Source of the DNA: Chiayiivirga flava
GTDB lineage: Bacteria; Pseudomonadota; Gammaproteobacteria; Xanthomonadales; Xanthomonadaceae
Reading direction: 5' to 3'
Length of the DNA stretch: 64,000 bases
Assembly: GCF_014202825.1 (NCBI RefSeq)
Contig: NZ_JACHHP010000004.1
Span: forward strand, 1 to 64,000
Shown: positions 36,858 through 46,619 of the stretch, piece by piece
How the letters are laid out: each line of letters begins with the position of its first letter
Numbering within the stretch: the stretch's first letter is position 1
Program-made: the position numbers and the translations under genes
Notes under the pieces: generated by a model
The model's input: only the letters and a program-made list of their open reading frames with translations
What the model was told of the DNA's origin: nothing
Database searches by the model: none

Positions 36858-37364
36858 TCAGTTCGCCGACGATTCCAGCGTGCTGGTCGGCGGCTTCTGC
36901 GGCTTCGGCAGCCGCACCGTCACGGTGCCGGAAGCGAGGTCATGCCACGTGCGCCGCTCGCCATCGACGAGCGACCACAGATAGCCGAGCCCGCATGCGG
37001 CGATCGACATACCCGCAACCACGTAACGCAATACCAGCGCCGACCACGCCGGCACGCCGCCATCGGCGCGCAGCACGCGCAGTCGCCACGCGCGCATGCC
37101 GAGCGTCTGTCCGCCGCGTCGCCAGCTCAGGCCGAAGTAGCCGAAGCCCGCCGCCAGCATCAGCAACAATTCGAGCCACGCGCCGAGCGAGCCCGGCTGC
37201 ACCGGTGTGCCGCCGCGCAGCAGCAGCGTCAATGCCGCGGTGGCGAAAAAAATGCCGAGCAGCGGCAGCAGGTCGTAGACCATCGCGAACAGGCGCCACT
37301 GCAGGGCGGCCGGATGGGCGGCGACGGCGTGCGCGTGCGCGGCGGCGGGCGAGGGCGGGTTCAT
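36858..37364 (-). CDS. RDD-family membrane protein
   Basis: 168 residues. The RDD pattern is visible as Arg in QWRLFAMVYDLLPLL (Arg and Asp near the first membrane segment) and a later Asp in WHDLASGTVTV. Three membrane segments (about 30-48, 62-80 and 108-130) surround the RRGGQTLGMRAWRLRVL loop, which is typical of the family. The function of RDD proteins is mostly unknown; some have been linked to ion transport. It is divergent from xerD. Confidence 0.85.
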   Translation of the reverse strand: MNPPSPAAAHAHAVAAHPAALQWRLFAMVYDLLPLLGIFFATAALTLLLRGGTPVQPGSLGAWLELLLMLAAGFGYFGLSWRRGGQTLGMRAWRLRVLRADGGVPAWSALVLRYVVAGMSIAACGLGYLWSLVDGERRTWHDLASGTVTVRLPKPQKPPTSTLESSAN

Positions 37365-37399
37365 GCGGCGCGCAGTCTAGCAGCGGGTAGACTGCACCC

Positions 37400-38353
37400 A
37401 TGCCCGCCATGTCCGTCACCGAACGCCGCCTGCGCGCGCGCGCCGCGCCCGCGGCGCCGGACGACGAAACGGCGCTGATCGGCGAATTCCTCGAACGCGC
37501 ATGGGCCGAACACGGGCTCGCGCGCCAGACCCAGGACAGCTACCGGCGCGATCTCGACGGCTTCGCGCGCTGGCTCGCGCCGCGCGGCGCGGCCCTGCTG
37601 CGTGCCGACCGCGCCACCGTCTTCGACTACCTCGCCGACCGCACCGGCCACGGCTACAACGCACGCAGCAACGCGCGGCTGCTGTCGACGCTGCGCCGCT
37701 TCTACGCGCAGATGGTGCGGCTCGGCCGCATCGGCGCCGATCCGACCGCCTTGCTGCAGAGTCCCAAACTCGGGCGCGGCCTGCCGAAGGCGCTGTCGGA
37801 GAGCGATGTCGAGTCGCTGCTGCGCGCGCCGGACATCGATACCGTTCTGGGCCTGCGCGACCGCGCCATGCTCGAGTTGATGTATGGCGCCGGCCTGCGC
37901 GTGAGCGAACTGGTGAGTCTCGAAACGCTGCAGTTGAACCTGCGCCAGGGCGTGCTGCGCGTGCTCGGCAAGGGCGCGAAGGAACGTCTGGTGCCGATCG
38001 GCGACGAGGCCCAGCACTGGCTGCAGCGGTATCTGGCCGAGGCGCGCCCGGCCCTGGCCGGTACGCGACCACGCGCGCCGCTGTTCCTGTCGCGTCGCGG
38101 CGCCGCGCTGAGCAGGCAGACGTTCTGGCACGGCATCAAGCGCCTCGCGCTGCGCGCCGGCATCGATGCGGCGCGGGTCACGCCGCACGGACTGCGCCAC
38201 TCGTTCGCCACCCATTTGCTCAACCACGGCGCCGACCTGCGCGCGCTGCAGCTGCTGCTCGGCCACAGCAGCCTGTCGACCACGCAGATCTACACGCTGG
38301 TCGCGAAGGAAGGCCTCAAGCGCCTGCACCAGGCGCACCATCCGCGCGGCTGA
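37400..38353 (+). CDS. xerD: Tyrosine recombinase XerD
   Basis: 317 residues (an ATG at 37409 is an alternative start). It has an N-terminal SAM-like DNA-binding domain, then the catalytic domain with all residues visible: Arg167 (GLRVSEL), Lys191 (LGKGAKERLVPI), His263 and Arg266 (PHGLRHSFATHLL), His289 (LLGHSSLSTTQIYT) and the nucleophile Tyr298. The ending LKRLHQAHHPRG matches the XerD C-terminal segment that contacts XerC. It resolves chromosome dimers at dif. The next gene is a dsbC-type gene, as in E. coli xerD-dsbC, supporting XerD over a phage integrase. Confidence 0.95.
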   Translation: MPAMSVTERRLRARAAPAAPDDETALIGEFLERAWAEHGLARQTQDSYRRDLDGFARWLAPRGAALLRADRATVFDYLADRTGHGYNARSNARLLSTLRRFYAQMVRLGRIGADPTALLQSPKLGRGLPKALSESDVESLLRAPDIDTVLGLRDRAMLELMYGAGLRVSELVSLETLQLNLRQGVLRVLGKGAKERLVPIGDEAQHWLQRYLAEARPALAGTRPRAPLFLSRRGAALSRQTFWHGIKRLALRAGIDAARVTPHGLRHSFATHLLNHGADLRALQLLLGHSSLSTTQIYTLVAKEGLKRLHQAHHPRG

Positions 38354-38449
38354 CGCGCGTCGCGGCGCCGTTCGTCGCCCGCCATGAACTTTGCCTGTAC
38401 GGCCGTGTCCGAGCCTCGCCGCCATCGTGGCGACGCTCCGGAGAATGCA

Positions 38450-39184
38450 ATGCGGTACGCAATTGTGGTGGGAGGCTGGCTGGTGGCAGGCACGGTGGTC
38501 GCGGCGTCGGTCGACGAACCCGCAGTGCGCGCGGCCGTGGCGCGGCTTGCGCCGGATGCGACCGTGGACTCGGTGGCGGACACGCCGGTGCCGGGCTTCG
38601 CGCAGGCGGTGGTGGACGGGCAGGTGGTCTACGTGAGCCGCGACGGGACGTATCTGCTCGAAGGCAATCTCGTCGACACCCGCACGCGCGCCAACCTCAC
38701 CGAAGCCGCGCGCACCGACGTGCGCAAGGCGGCCTTCGACAGGATCGGACCCGAGCAGCGCATCGCGTTCGAGCCCGATCCCGCGACCGGCAAGACGCAG
38801 CGCCGCGTCACCGTCTACACCGACTTCGACTGCGGCGTGTGCCGCCGGCTGCACGACCAGATCGCCGAATACAACGCGCTCGGGATCGCGGTCGATTATC
38901 TGTTCTATCCGCGCTCGGGCATCGGTTCGCCGTCGTACGACAAGGCGGTGTCGGTGTGGTGCGCGGCGGATCGCAAGTCGGCGCTCACCGAGGCGATGCG
39001 CGGCGCGGTGCCGAGCCCGTTGCAGTGCGACAACCCGGTGGACGAGCAGTACGCGGCGGGTGCGCGCATGCGCTTCTCCGGCACGCCGGCGCTGTACGCG
39101 GACGACGGCAGCTACCTGGGCGGCTACCTGGCGCCCGCGCAGCTGCGTGTGAGGCTCGACCAGATCGCTTCGACCGACCCCTGA
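38450..39184 (+). CDS. DsbC-family disulfide isomerase, copy 1
   Basis: 244 residues from ATG 38450, with GGAG upstream; the frame opens earlier but without signal-peptide character. The signal peptide is IVVGGWLVAGTVVAAS. An N-terminal dimerisation domain (about 22-80, VPGFAQAVVDGQVVYVSRDGTYLLEG) precedes a thioredoxin domain with the active site C128-G-V-C131 (E. coli DsbC has CGYC) and cis-proline in FSGTPALYADDG. A second Cys pair (VWCAADR and PLQCDNP) matches the structural disulfide. It shuffles wrong disulfides in the periplasm. A paralogue follows 174 bp downstream. Confidence 0.9.
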   Translation: MRYAIVVGGWLVAGTVVAASVDEPAVRAAVARLAPDATVDSVADTPVPGFAQAVVDGQVVYVSRDGTYLLEGNLVDTRTRANLTEAARTDVRKAAFDRIGPEQRIAFEPDPATGKTQRRVTVYTDFDCGVCRRLHDQIAEYNALGIAVDYLFYPRSGIGSPSYDKAVSVWCAADRKSALTEAMRGAVPSPLQCDNPVDEQYAAGARMRFSGTPALYADDGSYLGGYLAPAQLRVRLDQIASTDP

Positions 39185-39358
39185 CGCCTTCCGCGGCCCG
39201 CCGAGCGGAGCGCGGCAGTCCCGGGACGCCCGCGTGAGGGGTGGGTGCCGTCCGCTGGCCGAGCGCCGCCCACTTTCCGTATCCTAGGGAACTTCCGCCG
39301 CGCGCCGCGGTCCGTTGCAGCGCTCCGCCCTCCCTCCGTCTTGTCGCAAGGAACGTCC

Positions 39359-40075
39359 ATGGTCCGCTTTCTGGCAGCCGCGCTATTCGGCGCACTCTCC
39401 CTGTCCGCGCATGCGGAGGACGCCAAGGTCAAGGCGGCCATCCAGTCCCTGGTGCCGGGCGCCTCCATCGACAGCATCGCCGACGCCGCGGTGCCGGGCT
39501 TCTACGAGGTGGTTGTCCAGGGCCAGATCGTCTACGTCAGCGCGGACGGCAAGTATCTGATCCAGGGCTCGATCTTCGACATCGCCAACAAGACCGACCT
39601 GACCGAGAACGCCCGTGCCGGCATCCGCAAGACCGCGCTCGCCGGGGCGCCGAAGGACCAGCGCATCGTCTACGGCGAAGGCGACGCCAAGCACACCATC
39701 ACCGTGTTCACCGACATCGACTGCGGCTACTGCCGCCGCATGCACGCGCAGATGGCCGAGTACAACAAGCTCGGCATCCGGGTGGAGTACCTGTTCTTTC
39801 CGCGCGCCGGCATCGGGTCCGAATCGTTCGACAAGGCCGTCTCGGTGTGGTGCGCGGACGATCGCGCCAAGGCGCTGACCGATGCCAAGGCCGGCCAGGC
39901 GGTGGACAAGAAGGAGTGCGCCAACCCGGTCGAGAAGGACTACGCGCTCGGACAGAAGATCGCCGTGTCCGGCACGCCGGCGGTGTTCGCGCCGGACGGC
40001 ACCCAGCTTGGCGGCTACCTGCCGCCGGACCAGATGCTGCAGCGCCTGGACCAGCTGGCGGCCAAGAGCCCCTGA
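39359..40075 (+). CDS. dsbC: DsbC-family disulfide isomerase, copy 2
   Basis: 238 residues from ATG 39359 (AAGGA ribosome binding site), signal peptide FLAAALFGALSLSAHA. It has the same domain order as its neighbour, with the classical active site C122-G-Y-C125 (FTDIDCGYCRRMHAQM), a structural Cys pair (VWCADDR, KECANPV) and cis-proline in VSGTPAVFAPDG. Its motif equals E. coli DsbC, so it is probably the orthologue, with the upstream CGVC copy the diverged one. The strong terminator at 40109-40144 ends the unit. The 174-bp gap between the copies may hold a separate promoter. Confidence 0.93.
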   Translation: MVRFLAAALFGALSLSAHAEDAKVKAAIQSLVPGASIDSIADAAVPGFYEVVVQGQIVYVSADGKYLIQGSIFDIANKTDLTENARAGIRKTALAGAPKDQRIVYGEGDAKHTITVFTDIDCGYCRRMHAQMAEYNKLGIRVEYLFFPRAGIGSESFDKAVSVWCADDRAKALTDAKAGQAVDKKECANPVEKDYALGQKIAVSGTPAVFAPDGTQLGGYLPPDQMLQRLDQLAAKSP

Positions 40076-40108
40076 TTTCCGGCCTCCTTCGGCCACCGCG
40101 ATGTATTC

Positions 40109-40144
40109 CGGGCCCGCCGGCCACGCCGGCGGGCCCGTTTCGTT
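40109..40144 (+). terminator. Rho-independent terminator after dsbC
   Basis: A perfect 13-bp stem (CGGGCCCGCCGGC with its complement, loop CAC) is followed by TTTCGTT. It lies 33 bp after the dsbC stop and 52 bp before purL. Confidence 0.85.
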
Positions 40145-40195
40145 AAAATGGCGGTCCGTTCCGCGGCACAAGCCCCCAATGATCGCCAGCTTTTC

Positions 40196-43100
40196 ATGAT
40201 CGTGCTCGAAGGCCAGCCGGCCCTGTCGCCGCACCAGCGCGATCGCCTCGAAGTCCGCCTGCGCCCGCATCTGGACGCGGTCCGCATCGTGGCCGCGCGC
40301 GAGACCTACTTCATCGATCCGGAGCCGGGCGCCACGCCGGACCGCGCCGCGCTGCTGCGCATCCTCGCGGCCGGCGACGGCATCGCCCCGGTCGCGCCCG
40401 GCACTCGCGCGGTGTTCGTGGTGCCGCGGCTGGGGACGATCTCGCCGTGGGCGAGCAAATCGACCGAAATCCTGCGCGGTGCCGGGTTGCCCGTACACCG
40501 GGTCGAGCGCGGCACGCGTTTCGATCTGGGCGGCCTGCCGCCGGATGGCTCGCCGGACGCCGACGCGGTGCTGCGCGCGCTGCACGATCCGATGACGCAG
40601 TCGGTCCTCGCCGATGCCGCCGACGCCGCGCGCCTGTTCGTCGCGCCGACGGCCGGCGAGGTGCGGCGCATCCCGCTCGCGACCCTGGCCGCGGCCAATG
40701 CGGAGCTGGGGCTGGCGCTGTCGGCGGACGAAATCGAGTATCTGGTGGAGCGCTACGGCGCGCTCGGCCGCGATCCGAGCGACGCCGAGCTCGTGATGTT
40801 CGCGCAGGCCAACTCCGAGCACTGCCGCCACAAGATCTTCAACGCCGACTGGACCATCGACGGCGAGCCGCAGCCGCAGTCGCTGTTCCGCATGATCAAG
40901 CACACCCATGCGCAGTCGCCGCAGCTCACGCTGAGCGCGTACAAGGACAATGCGGCGGTGGTGGAGGGATTTCCCGCGACACGCTTCCGGCCGGACCCGG
41001 TCACGCGCGAGTTCGCGGCCGGCGCCGCATTGCCGGGCGCGTTCGCGATCAAGGTGGAAACGCACAACCATCCGACCGCGATCGCGCCGTTTCCCGGCGC
41101 GAGCACCGGCAGCGGCGGCGAAATCCGCGACGAGGGCGCCACCGGCCGCGGCGGCAAGCCCAAGGCGGGCCTGAGCGGCTTCTCGGTCTCGCACCTGCGC
41201 ATTCCGTCGTTGCCGCAGCCGTGGGAGCATGCCCGTCCGCTGAATCCGCGCATGGCGTCGGCGCTGTCGATCATGACCGACGGCCCGCTCGGCGCGGCCG
41301 CGTTCAACAACGAATTCGGCCGCCCCGCGCTCACCGGCTACTTCCGCAGCTTCGAACTCGCCACGCCCGAGGCGACCGTGATCCGCGGCTACGACAAGCC
41401 GATCATGCTCGCCGGCGGCGTCGGCGCGATCGATCCGGAGCAGGTGAAAAAGCTGTCGCTGCGCGACGGCGACGCGGTGGTGGTGCTCGGCGGCCCGGCG
41501 ATGCTGATCGGGCTCGGCGGTGGCGCCGCCAGTTCGGTCGCGAGCGGGCAGAGTTCGGAAGACCTCGATTTCGCCTCGGTGCAGCGCGACAACCCCGAGA
41601 TGCAGCGCCGGTGTCAGGAAGTCATCGATCGATGTTTCGCGCTCGGCGCGGACAATCCGATCCTGAGTGCGCACGATGTCGGCGCGGGCGGTCTCTCGAA
41701 CGCGATTCCGGAGCTGCTGCACGATTCCGACGTCGGCGGCCGCATCGACATCACGAAGATCCCGCGCGACGACCCGTCGCTGTCGCCGATGCAGCTGTGG
41801 TGCAACGAATCGCAGGAACGTTACGTGCTTGGCATCGCGGCCGACCGCCTCGACGAATTCGCCGCGATCTGCGCGCGCGAGCGCTGCCCGTTCGCCGTCG
41901 TCGGACACGCGACGACAGAAGCGCGTCTGATCGTCGGCCACATCGTCGGCGTCGACGAATCACGAATCACGAATCACGAATCACCGCTCCATCCGATCGA
42001 CATTCCGATGGATCTGCTCTTCGGCAAGGCGCCGAAGATGCACCGCGACACCGCGCACCCGGCGCCGCAGCGCTGGCCGCGCCTGGATCCCGCCGCGCTC
42101 GACCTGTACGAGGCCGGCCTGCGCGTGCTCGCGCATCCGAGCGTGGCGGCCAAGAACTTCCTCGTGACGATCGGCGATCGCAGCGTCGGTGGCCTTGTCG
42201 CGCGCGACCAGATGGTCGGGCCGTGGCAGCTGCCGCTGGCCGATTGCGCGATCACGCTCGCCGATTTCGAGGGCTGCACGGGCGAGGCGATGGCGCTCGG
42301 CGAGCGCACGCCGCTGGCGCTGCTCGATGCCGCGGCGTCCGCGCGCATGGCCGTGGGCGAGGCGATCACCAACATCGCGGCGGCGCCGATCGCATCGCTG
42401 GAAGAGATCAAGCTGTCGGCCAACTGGATGGCGGCTGCGGGCTTCGAGGGCGAGGATGCCTTGCTCTACGACGCCGTGCGTGCCGTCGGTCTCGAACTGT
42501 GCCCGGCGCTCGATATCTCGATTCCGGTGGGCAAGGACTCGCTCTCGATGCAGGCGCGCTGGCAGCACGAAGGCGCGACGCTGACCGTCGCCTCGCCCGT
42601 GTCGCTCGTCGTGACCGCGTTCGCGCGGGTCGAGGACGTGCGCACGCAGCTGACGCCGGTGCTCGATCGCGACGTGGACTCCGAGCTGTGGCTGATCGGC
42701 CTGGGTGCCGGCAAGCGGCGCCTCGGCGGCTCGATCCTCGCGCAGTGCTACGAGCGTTTCGGCGGTCCCGCGCCGGATGTCAACGAGCCTGCGCTGCTGC
42801 GCGGGCTGTTCGACCTGGTGCAGGAGGCGCGCGCCGACGAACTCGTGCTGGCCTACCACGACCGCAGCGACGGCGGTGCGTTCGCGGCCTTGTGCGAGAT
42901 GGCGTTTGCCTCGCACTGCGGGCTCGAGCTGCAGCTCGACCGTTGGGGCGACAACCCGTTCAGCACGCTGTTCTGCGAGGAACTCGGTGCCGTGCTGCAG
43001 GTGGCGGTCGACGACCGCGCCGCGTTCGCCGACCTCGTCGATCGGCACGGCCTGACCCACTGCGCGCAGCGGATCGGCCGGCCCGTTCCGGTGCCGCGCG

Positions 43101-44086
43101 TGCGCGTGCTGTCCGGGCGCGACCAGCTCGCCGAGTGGCGCTGGCAGGATCTCTTCGATGCATGGTGGTCCACCACGCACGCGATGCAGCGGCTGCGCGA
43201 CAACCCCGAGTGCGCCGACGAGGAGCGCGAGGCACGGCGCGACTTCGACGCGCCACCGGCAAGTGCGGCGCTCACCTTCGATGCGACCGACGACATCGCC
43301 GCGCCGTACATCGGCCGCGGCGCCCGCCCGCGCATCGCGATCCTGCGCGAGCAGGGCGTCAACGGGCAGATCGAAATGGCGGCGGCGTTCGACCGCGCCG
43401 GTTTCACCGCGGTCGACGTGCACATGACCGATCTCATCGACGGCCGCGCGACGCTCGCCCAATTCCGGGGCCTCGCCGCGTGCGGCGGTTTCAGCTACGG
43501 CGACGTGCTGGGCGCCGGTCGCGGCTGGGCCACGTCCATCCTCGAGCGCAGCGCCCTGCGCGCGCAGTTCGAAGCGTTCTTCGCGCGCGGCGACACGTTT
43601 GCGCTGGGAGCCTGCAACGGATGCCAGATGCTGAGCCAGCTCAAGCCGCTGATTCCCGGGGCCGAGCACTGGCCGCGGTTCCTGCGCAACCGCAGCCAGC
43701 AGTACGAAGCCCGGCTCGCGCTGCTGCGGATCGAAGACTCGCCGTCGATCCTGCTGCGCGGCATGGTCGGCTCGCGCTTGCCGGTCGTGGTCGCGCATGG
43801 CGAAGGGCGCGCGACCTTCGACGACACCGCGCAGCAGGCCGCCGCGCACGTCGCATTCCGCTACGTCGATGCGTCCGGCGCCAGTGCCATCGCCTATCCG
43901 GCCAATCCGAACGGTTCGACCGACGCGATCGCCGGCCTGACCAGCACCGATGGCCGGGTCACGCTGCTGATGCCGCATCCCGAGCGCGTGTTCCGCAGCG
44001 TGCAGCTGTCCTGGCGCCCGCGCGAGTGGGGCGAGGACAGCCCGTGGATGCGCCTGTTCCGCAATGCGCGCGCGTGGGTGAACTGA
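40196..44086 (+). CDS. purL: Phosphoribosylformylglycinamidine synthase
   Basis: 1296 residues from ATG 40196 ([14 protein letters not shown]), almost the length of E. coli PurL (1295). It converts FGAR, ATP and glutamine to FGAM in purine synthesis. Visible are the linker domain with [15 protein letters not shown], the first ATP-binding half with [21 protein letters not shown] and [20 protein letters not shown], the second half with [17 protein letters not shown], and the class I amidotransferase domain with nucleophile Cys1140 ([10 protein letters not shown]) and the late PHPER. Residues of about 587-597 ([11 protein letters not shown]) are translated from a 28-bp heptamer repeat arm inserted in a variable linker just before [16 protein letters not shown], which is odd but in frame. 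Confidence 0.96.
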   Translation: MIVLEGQPALSPHQRDRLEVRLRPHLDAVRIVAARETYFIDPEPGATPDRAALLRILAAGDGIAPVAPGTRAVFVVPRLGTISPWASKSTEILRGAGLPVHRVERGTRFDLGGLPPDGSPDADAVLRALHDPMTQSVLADAADAARLFVAPTAGEVRRIPLATLAAANAELGLALSADEIEYLVERYGALGRDPSDAELVMFAQANSEHCRHKIFNADWTIDGEPQPQSLFRMIKHTHAQSPQLTLSAYKDNAAVVEGFPATRFRPDPVTREFAAGAALPGAFAIKVETHNHPTAIAPFPGASTGSGGEIRDEGATGRGGKPKAGLSGFSVSHLRIPSLPQPWEHARPLNPRMASALSIMTDGPLGAAAFNNEFGRPALTGYFRSFELATPEATVIRGYDKPIMLAGGVGAIDPEQVKKLSLRDGDAVVVLGGPAMLIGLGGGAASSVASGQSSEDLDFASVQRDNPEMQRRCQEVIDRCFALGADNPILSAHDVGAGGLSNAIPELLHDSDVGGRIDITKIPRDDPSLSPMQLWCNESQERYVLGIAADRLDEFAAICARERCPFAVVGHATTEARLIVGHIVGVDESRITNHESPLHPIDIPMDLLFGKAPKMHRDTAHPAPQRWPRLDPAALDLYEAGLRVLAHPSVAAKNFLVTIGDRSVGGLVARDQMVGPWQLPLADCAITLADFEGCTGEAMALGERTPLALLDAAASARMAVGEAITNIAAAPIASLEEIKLSANWMAAAGFEGEDALLYDAVRAVGLELCPALDISIPVGKDSLSMQARWQHEGATLTVASPVSLVVTAFARVEDVRTQLTPVLDRDVDSELWLIGLGAGKRRLGGSILAQCYERFGGPAPDVNEPALLRGLFDLVQEARADELVLAYHDRSDGGAFAALCEMAFASHCGLELQLDRWGDNPFSTLFCEELGAVLQVAVDDRAAFADLVDRHGLTHCAQRIGRPVPVPRVRVLSGRDQLAEWRWQDLFDAWWSTTHAMQRLRDNPECADEEREARRDFDAPPASAALTFDATDDIAAPYIGRGARPRIAILREQGVNGQIEMAAAFDRAGFTAVDVHMTDLIDGRATLAQFRGLAACGGFSYGDVLGAGRGWATSILERSALRAQFEAFFARGDTFALGACNGCQMLSQLKPLIPGAEHWPRFLRNRSQQYEARLALLRIEDSPSILLRGMVGSRLPVVVAHGEGRATFDDTAQQAAAHVAFRYVDASGASAIAYPANPNGSTDAIAGLTSTDGRVTLLMPHPERVFRSVQLSWRPREWGEDSPWMRLFRNARAWVN
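41956..41983. repeat. Single heptamer arm inside purL
   Basis: CGAATCA is repeated exactly four times (28 bp). It matches the right arms of elements A, B and C, but I see no facing partner nearby. It is read in frame as part of purL. Confidence 0.9.
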
Positions 44087-44101
44087 GATGGGTGGACCGA
44101 C

Positions 44102-44773
44102 ATGACACTTTCGCCGCTGCGCCGCTTCATCCTGCAGGCCGTGCTCTGGCTGCCGCTGAGCTTTTGCCTCTGGGCGGTGTTCGCGAGCCCGGTGATCTGG
44201 CCGCCGGCCAAGATCGGCAACGCCGTGCTCACGCGCCAGCTACCCGACACGGTGACGAAGGTCGAGCAGAACAAGGCCCAGCTCGAGATCGAAACCACGT
44301 TGCGCACCGAACCCGACCCGCAGGGCCGGGTCGGCGTCATCGTGCTGCAGGCCACGCCAATGATCTATGCCTGGTGCCTGCCGCTGTTCGCGGGCCTGGT
44401 GATGGCAACGCCGCTGTCCGGCCGGCGTCGCGTGCTGCAGATCGCCATCGCGTTCCCGATCCTGTGGATCGTCGTCAGCTGGGGCGCGGTGTTCGACGTG
44501 CTCTACCTGCTACAGTTCAAGGCCGGTCCGCTCGGGGCCGCGGCACTCGCACGCAACGGCTGGTCGGAAGACGCGATCGCGCTGGGCTACCAGTTCGGCT
44601 ACCTGATCCTTCCGGCGGTCACCCCGGTGGCGCTGTGGATCCTGCAGAACCAGCGCTTCCTCGAAACCCTGGTCGGCTGGCGCCGGGAACCGGACGGTGC
44701 CGGCGACGGTCCGAGTGCGGATCCCGCCGCGCCTGCGGTGCCGGCGCAAGACAGTGGAGACAGACCCGCGTGA
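44102..44773 (+). CDS. Inner-membrane protein, possibly exosortase-H associated
   Basis: 223 residues with about four membrane segments: VLWLPLSFCLWAVFASPVIW near the N-terminus, IYAWCLPLFAGLVMATPL, IAIAFPILWIVVSWGAVFDVLYLL and GYLILPAVTPVALWIL. A periplasmic loop of about 50 residues follows the first. From memory, the pattern LPLFAGLVMATPLSGR...WQIA-like...ALGYQFGYLILPAVTPVALWIL with a following N-x-x-F-x-E-T-L resembles proteins annotated as exosortase H-associated. Exosortase H processes IPTL-CTERM proteins, one of which is at 27.4-31.8 kb. No exosortase gene is in the window. Its stop overlaps the gspE start (GTGA), so it may instead be linked to type II secretion. Confidence 0.6.
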   Translation: MTLSPLRRFILQAVLWLPLSFCLWAVFASPVIWPPAKIGNAVLTRQLPDTVTKVEQNKAQLEIETTLRTEPDPQGRVGVIVLQATPMIYAWCLPLFAGLVMATPLSGRRRVLQIAIAFPILWIVVSWGAVFDVLYLLQFKAGPLGAAALARNGWSEDAIALGYQFGYLILPAVTPVALWILQNQRFLETLVGWRREPDGAGDGPSADPAAPAVPAQDSGDRPA

Positions 44774-46497
44774 ACGCCCAGATCGCCGAGATGCCGGCCC
44801 ACGACGCGCCGGACGCGCTCGAAGACCGCATCAGCAAGCAGTTGCTGGCGCGTGGCCGGCTGAAGGAGGCCGATTACGGCCGCGCGCGCCGCCTGCACGA
44901 GGAGTCGGGCGGCGGCAGCCTCATCGCGCTGATGACGCGCATCGGCCTTGTGTCCGAGCGCGACGTGGCCGAGGCCAGCGCCGAGGTGTTCGACCTGCCG
45001 CTGCTGTCGTCGAAGGATTTTCCCGAATCGCCGCCGAACATCACGCTGTCGCCGCGCTTCATGAAGCAGCACCACATCTGCCCGATCGCCGAAACCGACA
45101 CCGCGGTCGAGCTCGTCATCGCCGATCCGCAGGACACCTATCCGATGGCCGCGGTGGAGATGGCCATCGGCAAGCCGGTGACGGCGAAGATCGGCATCCG
45201 TTCGGAAATCGACGACCTGATCGAGCGCTATTTCGGCTCCGGCCGCTCGGCGATGGGCACCATCGTCGAGAACCTCAACGAAGGCGATGCGCGCAGCGAG
45301 GACGACGTCGAGCACCTGCGCGACCTCGCGTCCGAGGCGCCCGTCATCCGCCTCGTGAACCTCATCATCCAGCGCGCGGTGGAAGCGCGCTCGTCCGACA
45401 TCCACGTCGAACCCTTCGAGAACCGGCTGAAGGTGCGTTACCGCATCGACGGCGTGCTGGAAGAAGCCGAATCGCCGCCGGGCAACCTCACCGCCGCCGT
45501 GATCAGCCGCATCAAGATCATGGCGAAGTTGAACATCGCCGAACGCCGCCTGCCGCAGGACGGCCGCATCATGCTGCGCGTGCAGGGCAAGGAGCTGGAT
45601 CTTCGCGTCAGCACCGTGCCGACCGCGCACGGCGAGTCGGTGGTGATGCGTATCCTCGACCGCGAATCGGTGGTGTTCGACTTCAAGAAACTCGGCTTCA
45701 CCGACCAGTTCCTGCAGAGCTTCATCGACGTGCTCGAACTGCCGCACGGCATCATGCTCGTCACCGGCCCGACCGGTTCGGGCAAGACGACCACGCTGTA
45801 CACGGCGCTGTCCCAGCTCAACACGCCCGACGTGAAGATCATCACGGTCGAGGATCCGGTCGAATACCAGATCGACGGCATCAACCAGATCCAGGCCAAG
45901 CCGCAGATCGGGCTCGACTTCAGCCACGCGCTGCGCTCGATCGTGCGACAGGATCCCGACATCATCATGATCGGCGAAATGCGCGATCTGGAAACCGCGA
46001 AGATCGCGATCCAGTCCGCGCTGACCGGCCATCTGGTGCTGTCCACCCTGCACACCAACAATTCCGCCGGCGCCGTGACGCGTCTGCTCGACATGGGCGT
46101 GGACGATTACCTGCTCACGTCCACCGTCAACGGGATCCTCGCGCAGCGCCTCGTGCGCCAGCTCGAACCCACGCACGCGGAAAAATACGAGGCGATGCCC
46201 GAGGTGATCGAGGAATACGGCCTGCGCCGCTTCCAGCCCGAGGGCACGATCTACCTCTATCGTCCGAAGCCGTCGCCGATCACGCCCACGGGCTACATCG
46301 GACGCACCACCATCATGGAGTTCCTTGTCGTCTCCGAACCCATCCGCCGACTCATCATGCAGCATGCCGGCATGGGCGAAATCGAGGAGGCCGCGCGCAA
46401 GGAAGGCATGCGCACCATGTACGAGGACGGGCTGGTGAAGGCCCTGCAGGGCATCACCACGATCGAGGAAGTCCTGCGCGTGACGCAGGAGAATTGA
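44770..46497 (+). CDS. gspE: Type II secretion ATPase GspE (XpsE type)
   Basis: 575 residues from GTG 44770, which has a GGAGA site nine bases upstream; ATG 44791 is possible. The N1E domain (about 15-150) has the RLHEESGGGSLIALMTRIGLVSERDVAEA helical pattern that binds GspL. The core has Walker A G333-PTGSGKT, the Asp box (SSDIHVEPFENRLKVRYRIDG), Walker B (DPDIIMIGEMRDLETA) and the His box (GHLVLSTLHTNNSA). The tetracysteine zinc motif usual in GspE after this point is absent: the segment 470-545 has no cysteine at all. I recall the same for Xanthomonas XpsE. It drives pseudopilus assembly. Confidence 0.95.
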   Translation: MNAQIAEMPAHDAPDALEDRISKQLLARGRLKEADYGRARRLHEESGGGSLIALMTRIGLVSERDVAEASAEVFDLPLLSSKDFPESPPNITLSPRFMKQHHICPIAETDTAVELVIADPQDTYPMAAVEMAIGKPVTAKIGIRSEIDDLIERYFGSGRSAMGTIVENLNEGDARSEDDVEHLRDLASEAPVIRLVNLIIQRAVEARSSDIHVEPFENRLKVRYRIDGVLEEAESPPGNLTAAVISRIKIMAKLNIAERRLPQDGRIMLRVQGKELDLRVSTVPTAHGESVVMRILDRESVVFDFKKLGFTDQFLQSFIDVLELPHGIMLVTGPTGSGKTTTLYTALSQLNTPDVKIITVEDPVEYQIDGINQIQAKPQIGLDFSHALRSIVRQDPDIIMIGEMRDLETAKIAIQSALTGHLVLSTLHTNNSAGAVTRLLDMGVDDYLLTSTVNGILAQRLVRQLEPTHAEKYEAMPEVIEEYGLRRFQPEGTIYLYRPKPSPITPTGYIGRTTIMEFLVVSEPIRRLIMQHAGMGEIEEAARKEGMRTMYEDGLVKALQGITTIEEVLRVTQEN

Positions 46498-46509
46498 CGA
46501 TGCAGCCAA

Positions 46510-46606
46510 GATTCGTGATTCGTGATTCGGGATTCGCAGAAGCGCGTCGACGTTTCGGTGGGCCCGTGCGCGCTGTTCCGAATCACGAATCACGAATCAC
46601 GAATCT
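46510..46606. repeat. Facing-heptamer element C (gspE-gspF junction)
   Basis: The left arm, 46510-46537, is GATTCGT, GATTCGT, GATTCGG, GATTCGC. The right arm, 46579-46606, is CGAATCA x3 and CGAATCT. The spacer is 41 bp. It fills almost the whole 122-bp gap between gspE and gspF, the only large gap in an otherwise tightly packed operon, so it probably inserted there. Confidence 0.9.
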
Positions 46607-46619
46607 CGGCGCCTGACGC

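Noticed and set aside
37400-38353. Tyrosine recombinase as a sign of an integrated element
   Set aside because: Its C-terminus, length and the dsbC neighbour identify chromosomal XerD. There is no att-like duplication around the tRNA gene or elsewhere.
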